A stretch of 17,098 nt of DNA from Xanthomonas translucens pv. translucens DSM 18974 (GTDB lineage Bacteria; Pseudomonadota; Gammaproteobacteria; Xanthomonadales; Xanthomonadaceae): contig NZ_CAPJ01000332.1 of the NCBI RefSeq assembly GCF_000331775.1, positions 1 to 17,098 of the forward strand, written 5' to 3'. A program made the position numbers and the translations under genes. Under the pieces are notes generated by a model. It made no database searches. It worked only from the letters and a program-made list of their open reading frames with translations, and was not told where the DNA came from. Shown here piece after piece: positions 6,798 through 13,835 of the stretch; within the stretch, counting starts at the first letter, position 1; each line of letters opens with the position of its first letter.

Positions 6798-9203
6798 CTA
6801 CCAGCGATACGCCACCGACACCTGGTACTGGCGGCCGGAGATCGGGCGGCCCATGAACACGCCGCCGGTGGCCGCGCCGGGCACGCGCACGTTGCCTTCG
6901 GTCAGGCCCAGCGCGTCTGTCACGTTGCTGCCGCTGGCGGTGAGCTCCCAGTGCTCGCCGGCATGCAGGCTGGCGCCCACGTCGAGCATGTCGTAGGACG
7001 GCAGGCGCTGGCTGTTGGCCAGGTCGGCGTAGCGCTCGCCGATGTAGGCGTAGGTGGCGAACACGCGCAGATCGCCGAACGGCAGCATCCAGTAGTAGCT
7101 CGGAGTCAGCCGAAACTGGTGCTTGGGCTGGCGCATCACCTGGTTGCCGGTGTACTCGCGGTAGTTGCGGTAGTTGGCGTCCAGCCACACCCCGGTGCCG
7201 GCCAGTTCGAAGCCGCCGAACGGACGGATCGCGCCTTCCACTTCCAGGCCGTAGGCGCGCGAATCGCCGACCGTGGTGAAGTTGCTGCCGTCGGCCAGGA
7301 ACGCCTGGAAGGGCGAGTTCTTGAAGGTGTTGTAGAACCCGGTCAGGTACAGATCGTAGGCCGCCGCACCGGACTTCAAGCCCAGTTCGTACTGGTCGAT
7401 GTCCTGTACCTTGGTCTGGCCGTCGCGCAGGTTGTCGAAGCCGGGAAACTTGACCCCGGAATTGACCCGCGCGAACAGGCTGTTGTGCGCGTCGAGCTTG
7501 AAGTTCAGGCCGGCGGTCCACGATAGCGCGTTGTCGTCCTGGTCGATGCGGCGCGCGCTCGGCAGCGCGATCGAGGTGGCGTTGTCGTACAGCGTGGCCG
7601 GATCGCCGTCCACGTCCACGGTGGCGGTGTCGTGCACGCGGCCGGTGACGCGCTGGCGCTCGTAGCGCGCGCCCAGGTCCAGGTGCAGGCGGTCGTCCAG
7701 TTCCCATTCGTCGGCGACGAACACCGCGCTGTTCTCGCCGTCGTAGTGCGCGCGCAGGGCGAGGAAGGCGGTGCTGGTGAAGCCGTCGCGGGTCGGCTGG
7801 CGGCCGTCGTCCAGGCGCGCGTCGATGCGCCGCGCGTGGTTGTGCGCGGTCAGCAGCATGGTGTTGCCCAGATACCAGGTGTCGTTGGAGGAATACTTTG
7901 CATAGTAGCTGCCCACCGTGAGCGTATTGCCGGCGAACAGTGTGCGGCTCAGGCGCAGGTCGTTAGTGAAGGAATTCAGGCGCTTGTCCACCGACCACCA
8001 GCCGGCTTGCAGCACCTGCTGGTTGGGATCGACCGCGCCGCCGCCGTTGGTGTAGCTGGCGCTGCCGGTGCTGCCGTAGCCGGCGATGACATCGCCCAGG
8101 CGCTGCGGCGCATCGCCGGTGAACAGCGCGTAGGTCGGCGCGCTGCCGCCCATCACGTTGAAGCGGTCGGCGAGGGTCCAGTCGCCGAGCTGCCAGTTCA
8201 GTTCGCCGCCGAACACGTCGATGTTGACCCCGCGGCCGTCGGCTAGGTCGCGCTGCACGGTTTCGCCGTTCGGGCCGACCGGCAGGCTGACGTTGCGGAC
8301 GTCGTTGCTGAGCAGGGTGCCGGTCTGCGCGTCCAGGCCGGGGAAGCTGGACAGGTCGCGGCCGTTGTTGCGCGACAGCAGCGGGATCGCGGTGTAGAAG
8401 GCGTTGTTGTCGTCGGTGTGGCGCGTGTAGAACGACAGCTCGCCGCTGTCCCAGCGCTTGCTCAGGGTGGCGCTGAACTGGCCGCCCTTGTCGGCGGAGA
8501 ACTGCGGGTCGCGCACGCCGTCGATCTCGCGGAAGAAGCCGCCGATGCTGTAGTACCAGCCGTTGCCCATCGGCCCGCTGTCGAACAGGTCGATGCGGCG
8601 CAGAGTGTCGCTGCCGCCGGTCAGGCGCACGCTGCCCGCCGGTTCGTCCTGGCCCTGCTTCTGGATGAAGTTGGCGGTGATGCCGGCCTGGCCGTTGGAG
8701 AAGATCGGGCTGGAGCCGCCGCGCAGCACTTCCAGGCGCTCGATGCTGTCGTCGGTGCGGAACAGCGTGGAGTTTTCCAGGAACGACAGCGTCGGCGGCG
8801 GGAACAGCGGCGCGCCGTCGAGCTGGAAGGTGACGAACGGCGCATCGCCTTCGGAAGGCATGCCGCGCACGAAGATGTTGGCGCCGGTGCCGCCGCCGCT
8901 GGGCTCGGCCCACACGCCGGGCAAGATCTTCAGCAGGTCGGCGCTGCTCTGCGGCACCGCCTGCTGGATCTGCTCGGGCGTGGCGGTGGTGATCGAGAAG
9001 CTGGCGTCGCGCTTGCGCAGGCCCTTGAAGCGCGCGGTGCCGCTGACCACCACGGTATCCAGGGTGGTGGCCTCGGATGGCGTTGCGGGTGCGGATTGAA
9101 CGGCGTTGTCGGGTGCGGTGGCGGTCTGCGCCAATGCGGTCGGCGCAAGCAGGACGGCGGCGATGGACAGCGGCAGCAGGCGGAGGTGCAGGGCGACTTT
9201 CAT
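6798..9203 (-). CDS. TonB-dependent outer-membrane receptor, substrate unknown
   Basis: This 801-residue outer-membrane receptor has an N-terminal signal peptide (residues 1 to about 25, ending PTALA) and a TonB box, TLDTVVVSG (47-55). The plug domain contains SADLLKILPGV, NIFVRGMPSEGD and SIERLEVLRGGSSPIFSNGQ. A long beta-barrel ends in the aromatic closing strand YQVSVAYRW expected by the BAM complex. Start ATG at 9203 follows AAGGAGAG. The plug and barrel resemble catecholate-siderophore-type receptors, but nothing visible fixes the ligand, and no siderophore or sugar-use genes are adjacent. The long upstream non-coding region and the strong terminator of the preceding gene suggest it is transcribed alone. 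No clean terminator follows its stop. Confidence 0.92.
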   Translation of the reverse strand: MKVALHLRLLPLSIAAVLLAPTALAQTATAPDNAVQSAPATPSEATTLDTVVVSGTARFKGLRKRDASFSITTATPEQIQQAVPQSSADLLKILPGVWAEPSGGGTGANIFVRGMPSEGDAPFVTFQLDGAPLFPPPTLSFLENSTLFRTDDSIERLEVLRGGSSPIFSNGQAGITANFIQKQGQDEPAGSVRLTGGSDTLRRIDLFDSGPMGNGWYYSIGGFFREIDGVRDPQFSADKGGQFSATLSKRWDSGELSFYTRHTDDNNAFYTAIPLLSRNNGRDLSSFPGLDAQTGTLLSNDVRNVSLPVGPNGETVQRDLADGRGVNIDVFGGELNWQLGDWTLADRFNVMGGSAPTYALFTGDAPQRLGDVIAGYGSTGSASYTNGGGAVDPNQQVLQAGWWSVDKRLNSFTNDLRLSRTLFAGNTLTVGSYYAKYSSNDTWYLGNTMLLTAHNHARRIDARLDDGRQPTRDGFTSTAFLALRAHYDGENSAVFVADEWELDDRLHLDLGARYERQRVTGRVHDTATVDVDGDPATLYDNATSIALPSARRIDQDDNALSWTAGLNFKLDAHNSLFARVNSGVKFPGFDNLRDGQTKVQDIDQYELGLKSGAAAYDLYLTGFYNTFKNSPFQAFLADGSNFTTVGDSRAYGLEVEGAIRPFGGFELAGTGVWLDANYRNYREYTGNQVMRQPKHQFRLTPSYYWMLPFGDLRVFATYAYIGERYADLANSQRLPSYDMLDVGASLHAGEHWELTASGSNVTDALGLTEGNVRVPGAATGGVFMGRPISGRQYQVSVAYRW

Positions 9204-9296
9204 GAAGAATCTCTCCTTTCTTCATCCGAAAACGGTGCGCGGGTGCGCGTAGCGGCCGCGCGTGCAGCGCACGTCGACGCAGGTTCGGCCGGCACA

Positions 9297-9319
9297 GCGC
9301 GATGCAGGGGACATCGCGC
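9297..9319. promoter_or_regulatory. Perfect 8-bp inverted repeat upstream of the TonB receptor gene
   Basis: GCGCGATG and CATCGCGC are separated by seven bases (CAGGGGA), 94-116 bases before the receptor ATG. This is a normal place for an operator or a 5' leader hairpin. There is no T-run, so it is not a terminator. The controlling protein is unknown. Confidence 0.35.
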
Positions 9320-9385
9320 GGCGCTCTTTGTAACGCCGTTGCGCGGGCAGGCCGTTGTGCAGCGCGGTAGAGGGGTCGTTTGCGT

Positions 9386-9406
9386 GACCGGTTGCGCAGG
9401 CCGGTC
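9386..9406. promoter_or_regulatory. Imperfect palindrome in the receptor upstream region
   Basis: GACCGG and CCGGTC halves flank a nine-base centre, TTGCGCAGG, that is itself nearly palindromic around TGCGCA. This gives a 21-base symmetric site about 185 bases before the receptor start. It has the form of a dimeric repressor site, but no regulator family can be assigned. Confidence 0.25.
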
Positions 9407-9600
9407 GCAAGCGCTGCGTGCTGTTCGGCGTGCCGTGCGCAGCGCGACGCCGCGTCGTGGCAGCGACGCCTGCTGGCCTCGGGCTCTAGGTCGCGATGTG
9501 ACTTGCCGCTGACGCATGGCGCACCCGACCGCTGCACCCGAACAGTGGCTGGATGCTGTCGCTGCGCGTGTGCCGATCGATCGCGTCTTCGGGCGCCATC

Positions 9601-9628
9601 AAAAAAGAGGCCGCCCGAAGGCGGCCTC
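9601..9628 (-). terminator. Rho-independent terminator of the ZnuD-like receptor gene
   Basis: On the minus strand a perfect 9-bp stem, GAGGCCGCC/GGCGGCCTC, closes on a stable TTCG tetraloop and is followed at once by TTTTTT. It begins 27 bases after the stop codon at 9655, so it ends transcription before the next receptor gene. Confidence 0.95.
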
Positions 9629-9654
9629 CACTGACGCTCGGGAGGGGAGCCGCG

Positions 9655-11739
9655 TCAGAAGAACAGGCGCACGCCGAACGAGGCGTTGCGGCCGGGCAGC
9701 ATCACGTCGTCCTTCAGGAACGAGGTGTGCACACGCGCGTCCTGGTCGGTCAGGTTGTTGCCGTCCAGGAACACTTCCCACGCGGTGGCGCCGGTATCGA
9801 CGTGGTAGGCCAGGTGCGCATCGACCAGCGTGTAGCCGTCGGTCGGGGTCTCGTTGACCGCCACCTTGTCCTGCTTCTGGTAGCGGGTGGCGCCGAGCGA
9901 GGCGCGCCAGTTGCTCGCGTCCCAGCGCAGCTGCGCGCCGTAGCGTGCCGGGGCGATGCGCGGCAGGTTGCCGCCGTCCTTCAGCCGCGCGCGCACGGTG
10001 TCGCCGAACACGCGCAGGTCCCAGGCGCCGCTGTCGTTGTCGGCCAGGTGGAAGGTGGCCTCGCCCTCGAAACCATGGAAGATCGCGTCGGCCTGGGTCC
10101 ACTGGCGGATCGGCAGGAAGTCGTTGTCCTCCTCGTGGAACCACTGCGCGCCGGTATCGACGATGTAGATGAAGTCGTCGTAGCGGTTGTAGTACGCCGC
10201 CACCTTGGCATCCATCCAGGTGTTCTGGAAGTTCAGTCCCAGCTCGGCCTGGTTGGCCTTCTCCGGCTTGAGGTCGGCGTCGCCGATCTCGTAGGCGAGG
10301 GTGGCGATGTGCGGGCCGTCGGCGAACAGTTCCTCCTCGGCCGGCGCGCGTTCGGCATGGTCGAGGTTGGCGGTCAGGCGCCACTGCTCGTTGAAGCGGA
10401 AGCCGCCGCTGAGTGAGAAGCTCTTCGGGGTGAAGTCGCGGTCCACGCCGGTGTCGGTCTCGTCCTTGACCTTGTCCACGCGCGCGCCGACCTCAGCGGT
10501 GACGCGTTCCCAGGTGTTGCGGGCCACGGCGAACACGCCGATGGCGCGGGTGTCGGTCTTCGGCACGAACGCTTCTTCGCCGATCGCCTGGAAGGTGGAG
10601 TCGCTGCCCTGCACGCCGAACGCGGTCTGCCAGCCGCCGCCGACGCTGAAGGAGGCTTCGACGCGGCCTTCGTTGGCGCGCTTGTCGAACACCGTGCCCA
10701 CTTCCGCGCCCTCGAACTCGGTGTGGGTGTAGGCGGTGTGGCCGAAGCTGTAGCGCAGCGCGCTGCCGTCGCCCCACGGATCGGTCAGCCCGCCCTTCAG
10801 TTCGTAGCGGTCCTGGTGCATGCGCAGCGACACGCCGCGCTCGCCGGCGGCCAGGTCGCCCGGCTCGCCCGGGTTGCCGTAGTTGTCGCGGAAGCGCGAG
10901 GCCGACACGCCGACGAAGCCCCAGTCGCCGGCCAGCGAGGCGCCGATCGCGCCGGTCTTGGTATCCAGGAAGGAATTGGCCTGGCGGCCCTGCGGTGTGT
11001 CGTAGTCCTTCTGGTTGCGGTACACGCCGTCGGCATGGATCGACAGGCCGCCGCCGTTGCCGGCATCGACCCGGAACATGTCGGTGTTGCCGTCCTTGTC
11101 GCCGCCGTCGAAGCGCACTTCGGCGCGGCCGTGCACGCCGTCCACCGGGGTCTCGGCGATGCGCCCGTCGACCACGTTGACCACGCCGCCGATTGCGCCG
11201 GAACCGTACAGCAGTGTGGACGGCCCCTTCAGCACTTCGATCTGGTCGGCCAGGAACGATTCCACGGCCGGCGAGTGGTCCTGGCTGACGGTGGACACGT
11301 CCTGGGTGGACAGGCCGTCGCTGAGCACCGCCACGCGCGGGCCGTCCAGGCCGCGGATGATCGGCCGGCCCACGCCGGGGCCGAAGTTGGAACTCTGCAC
11401 GCCGGGCAGGCTGGCCACGGTCTCGCCGACGCTGGCGCCGCGGTTCTCGTCCAGGCGCTCGCCGGCCAGCACGTCCACCGGTTGGCTCAGGTCGCCGGCG
11501 GCATCGCGCAGCGGGCTGGCGGTGACCACCACTGCGTCCATGTCCTTCACGTGGCGATCCTGCTTGCGGCCGTCGGCATGGCGGCTGTCGCTGGCCGGCG
11601 GTGTGGCGGCGTCCGCGGCGGGTGCATCGGCGGCCAGAGCCAGGGCGGGGCTGAGCAGGCCGCCCAGCGCCAGGGACAGGGCGGTGCGACGGAGCGAGCG
11701 GGAGCGGGAGGAGGAGGACATAGACATAGACATAGACAT
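9655..11739 (-). CDS. znuD: ZnuD-like TonB-dependent receptor, probable zinc uptake
   Basis: This 694-residue receptor has a signal peptide (to about Ala37) and TonB box DAVVVTAS (68-75). Its plug reads SVGETVASLPGVQSSNFG, RPIIRGLDGPRVAVL and IEVLKGPSTLLYGSGAIGG, and the barrel closes with SFGVRLFF. It resembles Neisseria ZnuD in ELFADGPHIATLAYEIG, LKPEKANQAELGLNF and NNLTDQDARVHTSFLKD. Asp154-His155 (SQDHS) match the Asp-His pair of ZnuD's plug zinc site. The His-rich extracellular loop of Neisseria ZnuD is missing, partly explaining the shorter length. The start lies in a hexanucleotide repeat giving Met-Ser four times; 11739 is its first ATG, but any of four in-frame ATGs could serve, and none has a good Shine-Dalgarno sequence. 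An extension to 11820 is open but would put unlikely sequence before the signal peptide. A Zur-like dyad lies upstream. Zinc is the best guess. Confidence 0.85.
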   Translation of the reverse strand: MSMSMSMSSSSRSRSLRRTALSLALGGLLSPALALAADAPAADAATPPASDSRHADGRKQDRHVKDMDAVVVTASPLRDAAGDLSQPVDVLAGERLDENRGASVGETVASLPGVQSSNFGPGVGRPIIRGLDGPRVAVLSDGLSTQDVSTVSQDHSPAVESFLADQIEVLKGPSTLLYGSGAIGGVVNVVDGRIAETPVDGVHGRAEVRFDGGDKDGNTDMFRVDAGNGGGLSIHADGVYRNQKDYDTPQGRQANSFLDTKTGAIGASLAGDWGFVGVSASRFRDNYGNPGEPGDLAAGERGVSLRMHQDRYELKGGLTDPWGDGSALRYSFGHTAYTHTEFEGAEVGTVFDKRANEGRVEASFSVGGGWQTAFGVQGSDSTFQAIGEEAFVPKTDTRAIGVFAVARNTWERVTAEVGARVDKVKDETDTGVDRDFTPKSFSLSGGFRFNEQWRLTANLDHAERAPAEEELFADGPHIATLAYEIGDADLKPEKANQAELGLNFQNTWMDAKVAAYYNRYDDFIYIVDTGAQWFHEEDNDFLPIRQWTQADAIFHGFEGEATFHLADNDSGAWDLRVFGDTVRARLKDGGNLPRIAPARYGAQLRWDASNWRASLGATRYQKQDKVAVNETPTDGYTLVDAHLAYHVDTGATAWEVFLDGNNLTDQDARVHTSFLKDDVMLPGRNASFGVRLFF
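11716..11739 (-). repeat. Hexanucleotide tandem repeat ATGTCT across the receptor start codon
   Basis: On the minus strand three copies of ATGTCT are followed by ATGTCC and then further TCC codons, so the protein starts Met-Ser-Met-Ser-Met-Ser-Met-Ser-Ser. The unit is six bases, so copy-number change keeps the frame but changes the number of start codons and the spacing to upstream signals. Confidence 0.9.
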
Positions 11740-11853
11740 ACCGAATAGGAGGAAAAAGGCGCCGCCAGGCGAGCGCGGGCGCTCGCGTTCGCCGCGCGCA
11801 GGCGGCGGCAGGCATGGCATGGGGGCGTGGCGACCCCCTGGTCGCCGGCCAGG

Positions 11854-11880
11854 TAATGTTATATTATTCTATAACGCAAT
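11854..11880. promoter_or_regulatory. Zur-like AT-rich dyad in the divergent receptor/MerC promoter
   Basis: GTTATA (11858-11863) and TATAAC (11870-11875) form a perfect inverted repeat around TTATTC, in a strikingly AT-rich island within GC-rich DNA. The left side, AATGTTATATTAT, matches the left half and centre of the gammaproteobacterial Zur consensus (AATGTTATA-N-TATAACATT). The full site is wider than the consensus, with a 6-base spacer instead of 1. It lies between a ZnuD-like receptor and a MerC-domain gene transcribed away from each other. It probably also contains one or both -10 boxes. The Zur assignment is inference from motif and context. Confidence 0.55.
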
Positions 11881-11900
11881 CACCACTGTGCCGGACGTTC

Positions 11901-12314
11901 ATGTCGCCCACCTCCGATCTGCGCGTACTGCTCGACCGCCTTGGCGCCACCGGTTCGCTGCTGTGCGCGGTGCATTGCGCGCTGCTGCCGCTGGCGCTGG
12001 CGATACTGCCCTCGCTGGGCCTGTCGGTGTGGCTGGGCGATGGCGTGGAACGCACGCTGGTGCTGTTCGTGACCTGCCTGGGGCTGTTCAGTCTGGTTCT
12101 GGGATACCGCCGGCACCGCGCCTGGCAGGCGCTGGGCCTGTTGCTGCTGGGGCTGCTGTCGTTGTGGGCCGGCATGCTGGTGCCGGCGCTGCACCATGCG
12201 GTAGCGGCGCACGCGGCGATCATGACCTTCGGCGGCACCCTGGTCGGGCTTGCGCACCTGCTCAACCTGCGCCTCAACCATGGCCACGTGCACGACGCCA
12301 GCTGCGCCCACTGA
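11901..12314 (+). CDS. MerC-domain small integral membrane protein
   Basis: This 137-residue protein has about four hydrophobic segments and the MerC-domain signature at the first helix, GSLLCAVHCALLPLALAIL, with Cys22, His25 and Cys26. The rest is His-rich at helix ends and the tail: ALHHAVAAHAA and LNHGHVHDASCAH. MerC proteins were first known as inner-membrane mercury transporters, but chromosomal members without other mer genes are common. Start ATG at 11901 is chosen because family members begin just before the first helix; the frame is open upstream to 11814, but that part would cover the promoter dyad. It is divergent from the ZnuD-like receptor, so a role in moving a soft or transition metal, probably zinc, across the inner membrane is plausible. 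No merR or merA is seen. Confidence 0.82.
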   Translation: MSPTSDLRVLLDRLGATGSLLCAVHCALLPLALAILPSLGLSVWLGDGVERTLVLFVTCLGLFSLVLGYRRHRAWQALGLLLLGLLSLWAGMLVPALHHAVAAHAAIMTFGGTLVGLAHLLNLRLNHGHVHDASCAH

Positions 12315-12424
12315 GCGCACGTGGTAGGCTTGCCGCCCTTGCGCGAGGGCGCTGACCGCGTTGGCCTCGCCAAACCCGTGCACCGCGCGGGGATTTTCGC
12401 ACACACATTCAGGAGTCGATGAGC

Positions 12425-12610
12425 ATGGGTAAGGGTGACCGCAAGACCGCCAAGGGCAAGCGCTACAACGCCAGCTACGGCAATTCGCGCTCGCACAGCG
12501 TGAGCAAGGTGGCCGTGGGCGCCGCGTCGCCGGTCGCCAAGAAGTCGGTGGTCAAGGCCGCGGCGGCGAAGAAGGCCGTGGCAAAGAAGACGGTCGCCAA
12601 GGCCGGCTGA
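12425..12610 (+). CDS. Small ribosomal subunit protein bTHX with lysine/alanine-rich tail
   Basis: This 61-residue, very basic protein begins MGKGDRKTAKGKRYNASYG, the highly conserved THX (Thx/PSRP-4) sequence that binds 16S rRNA in the head of the 30S subunit. The start is the ATG at 12425, nine bases after AGGAG; an in-frame ATG at 12419 is only three bases from that site and would add Met-Ser before the conserved start. After about residue 25 the chain becomes a low-complexity tail of Ala, Val and Lys with AKK repeats (PVAKKS, AAAKKAVAKKTVAKAG), resembling histone-H1-like C-terminal tails. The gene is monocistronic with its own terminator. Confidence 0.92.
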   Translation: MGKGDRKTAKGKRYNASYGNSRSHSVSKVAVGAASPVAKKSVVKAAAAKKAVAKKTVAKAG

Positions 12611-12634
12611 AGCCAGTCCGCTTCGCTGTAGACG

Positions 12635-12661
12635 ACGCGGCGCTTGCGCCGCGTTTTTTTT
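12635..12661 (+). terminator. Rho-independent terminator of the THX gene
   Basis: A GC-rich stem, ACGCGGCG/CGCCGCGT, around a four-base CTTG loop is followed by an eight-base T-run, starting 24 bases after the THX stop codon. Orientation and spacing fit the + strand gene. Confidence 0.93.
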
Positions 12662-12722
12662 GCAGCCCGCAGGACGGCAGGTCCGCGCCATCGGCGAGCA
12701 TCGACGCCGGCCGTGACGCGCT

Positions 12723-13763
12723 CTAGAAGCGATCGATGACGCTGATGCCGATGTCGCGCGTCGCGTCCATGGAGGTCAGGACCGCAATGGCCTCATCGAG
12801 CGTCACCCTTTTGCCGATAAGCTTTTGCGGTGCGATCTTCCCAGCTTCCATCATCGACAGCATGGCATCGTACCGCCAAGCCTGCATCCCATGGCTGCCG
12901 TAGATCTCCAGTTCGTGGCCGATCACCTGCGCCATCGGGATGCTGGGCGCGGCGTGTTCGCCCAACATCAGTCCAACCTGGACATGACGACCGCGCCGCC
13001 GCAAGTTCTTGATGGAGTTGAAACAGGTCGCAGGACTGCCGAGCGCATCGATGGAAACGTGCGCGCCGCCCTTGGTGATCTCGCGAATCGCCTCGACAGT
13101 GTCGGCCACTTTCGACGCATTGACCGTTGCGACCGCGCCGCATTCAACGGCGAACGCCAGTTTGTCGTCGAAGATGTTCACGGCGACCACCTGCGCACCC
13201 AGAGCGGCTGCGATCATCACCGCTGAAAGTCCGACGCCGCCGCAGCCATGCACCACCACCCATTCGCCGGGGCCGGTTCTGGCCTGGTCGACGATGGCCC
13301 GAAAGGACGTGGCGAACCGGCACCCCAGGCTTGCCGCCGTCGCATCGTCGACGCTTTCCGGCAGTCTGACCAGATTCGTCTCGGCAAAGTCGATCGCGAC
13401 ATACTCGGCGAACGCGCCCCAATGGGTGAAGCCCGGCTGGAACTGGTTTGGGCAGACCTGCTGATTGCCGCCATGGCACTCGGCGCAGCGCCCGCACCCC
13501 GACACAAACGGCACGGTGACCCGAGTGCCGATCTGCAAGCGCGAAATGCGCTTTCCCGCGGCGACCACTTCGCCGGCGAATTCGTGCCCGGGCACGTGCG
13601 GCAATGCGATGTCCGGATCATGCCCCATCCATCCGTGCCAATCGCTCCGGCATACGCCGCTCGCCGCCACTTTGATCACCACGCCGTCCTCGGTCGGCGT
13701 CGGGTCGGGGACATGCACAATCTTAGGAGGCTTTCCAAAGCGCTCGAAATGCATTGCTCGCAT
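12723..13763 (-). CDS. Zinc-dependent alcohol dehydrogenase (MDR family)
   Basis: This 346-residue medium-chain dehydrogenase has catalytic zinc ligands Cys38, His60-Glu61 (GHEFAGEV) and Cys148. The structural zinc loop has four cysteines (Cys90, 93, 96 and 104 in [16 protein letters not shown]). The NAD(P)-binding Rossmann motif is [10 protein letters not shown] (161-170). The ATG at 13763 follows GAGG at six-base spacing and gives the usual [10 protein letters not shown] start; an ATG at 13775 has no ribosome site. The enzyme oxidises an alcohol or reduces an aldehyde in the cytoplasm; the substrate is not readable. Base composition looks less GC-rich than that of the neighbours, hinting at separate origin. 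It stands alone, facing the THX gene and following the ClC gene on the same strand. Confidence 0.93.
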   Translation of the reverse strand: MRAMHFERFGKPPKIVHVPDPTPTEDGVVIKVAASGVCRSDWHGWMGHDPDIALPHVPGHEFAGEVVAAGKRISRLQIGTRVTVPFVSGCGRCAECHGGNQQVCPNQFQPGFTHWGAFAEYVAIDFAETNLVRLPESVDDATAASLGCRFATSFRAIVDQARTGPGEWVVVHGCGGVGLSAVMIAAALGAQVVAVNIFDDKLAFAVECGAVATVNASKVADTVEAIREITKGGAHVSIDALGSPATCFNSIKNLRRRGRHVQVGLMLGEHAAPSIPMAQVIGHELEIYGSHGMQAWRYDAMLSMMEAGKIAPQKLIGKRVTLDEAIAVLTSMDATRDIGISVIDRF

Positions 13764-13835
13764 ACATAACCTCATGAAGACCGGACGATGATGCGCATCT
13801 GCCGACGCTACGCCGCTCGCGGGCGGCTGCGCAGC

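Larger units (their letters stand above)
9204..9600. other. Non-coding leader/promoter region of the first TonB receptor gene
   Basis: This stretch of about 400 bases lies between the terminator of the ZnuD-like gene and the start of the next receptor. The short open frames in it show no family motif or ribosome site and look like GC-rich chance ORFs. It contains two dyads, annotated separately, and the AAGGAGAG ribosome site next to 9203. The length is more than one promoter needs, so a regulatory leader or small RNA is possible, but none can be demonstrated. Confidence 0.5.

Noticed and set aside
9516..9857. Short + strand frames near the receptor terminator
   Set aside because: They run through a strong minus-strand terminator and the receptor C-terminus in antisense, without a motif or ribosome site.
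11814..11900. Upstream extension of the MerC-domain frame
   Set aside because: It would translate the AT-rich promoter dyad; the ATG at 11901 gives the usual short N-terminus before the first helix.
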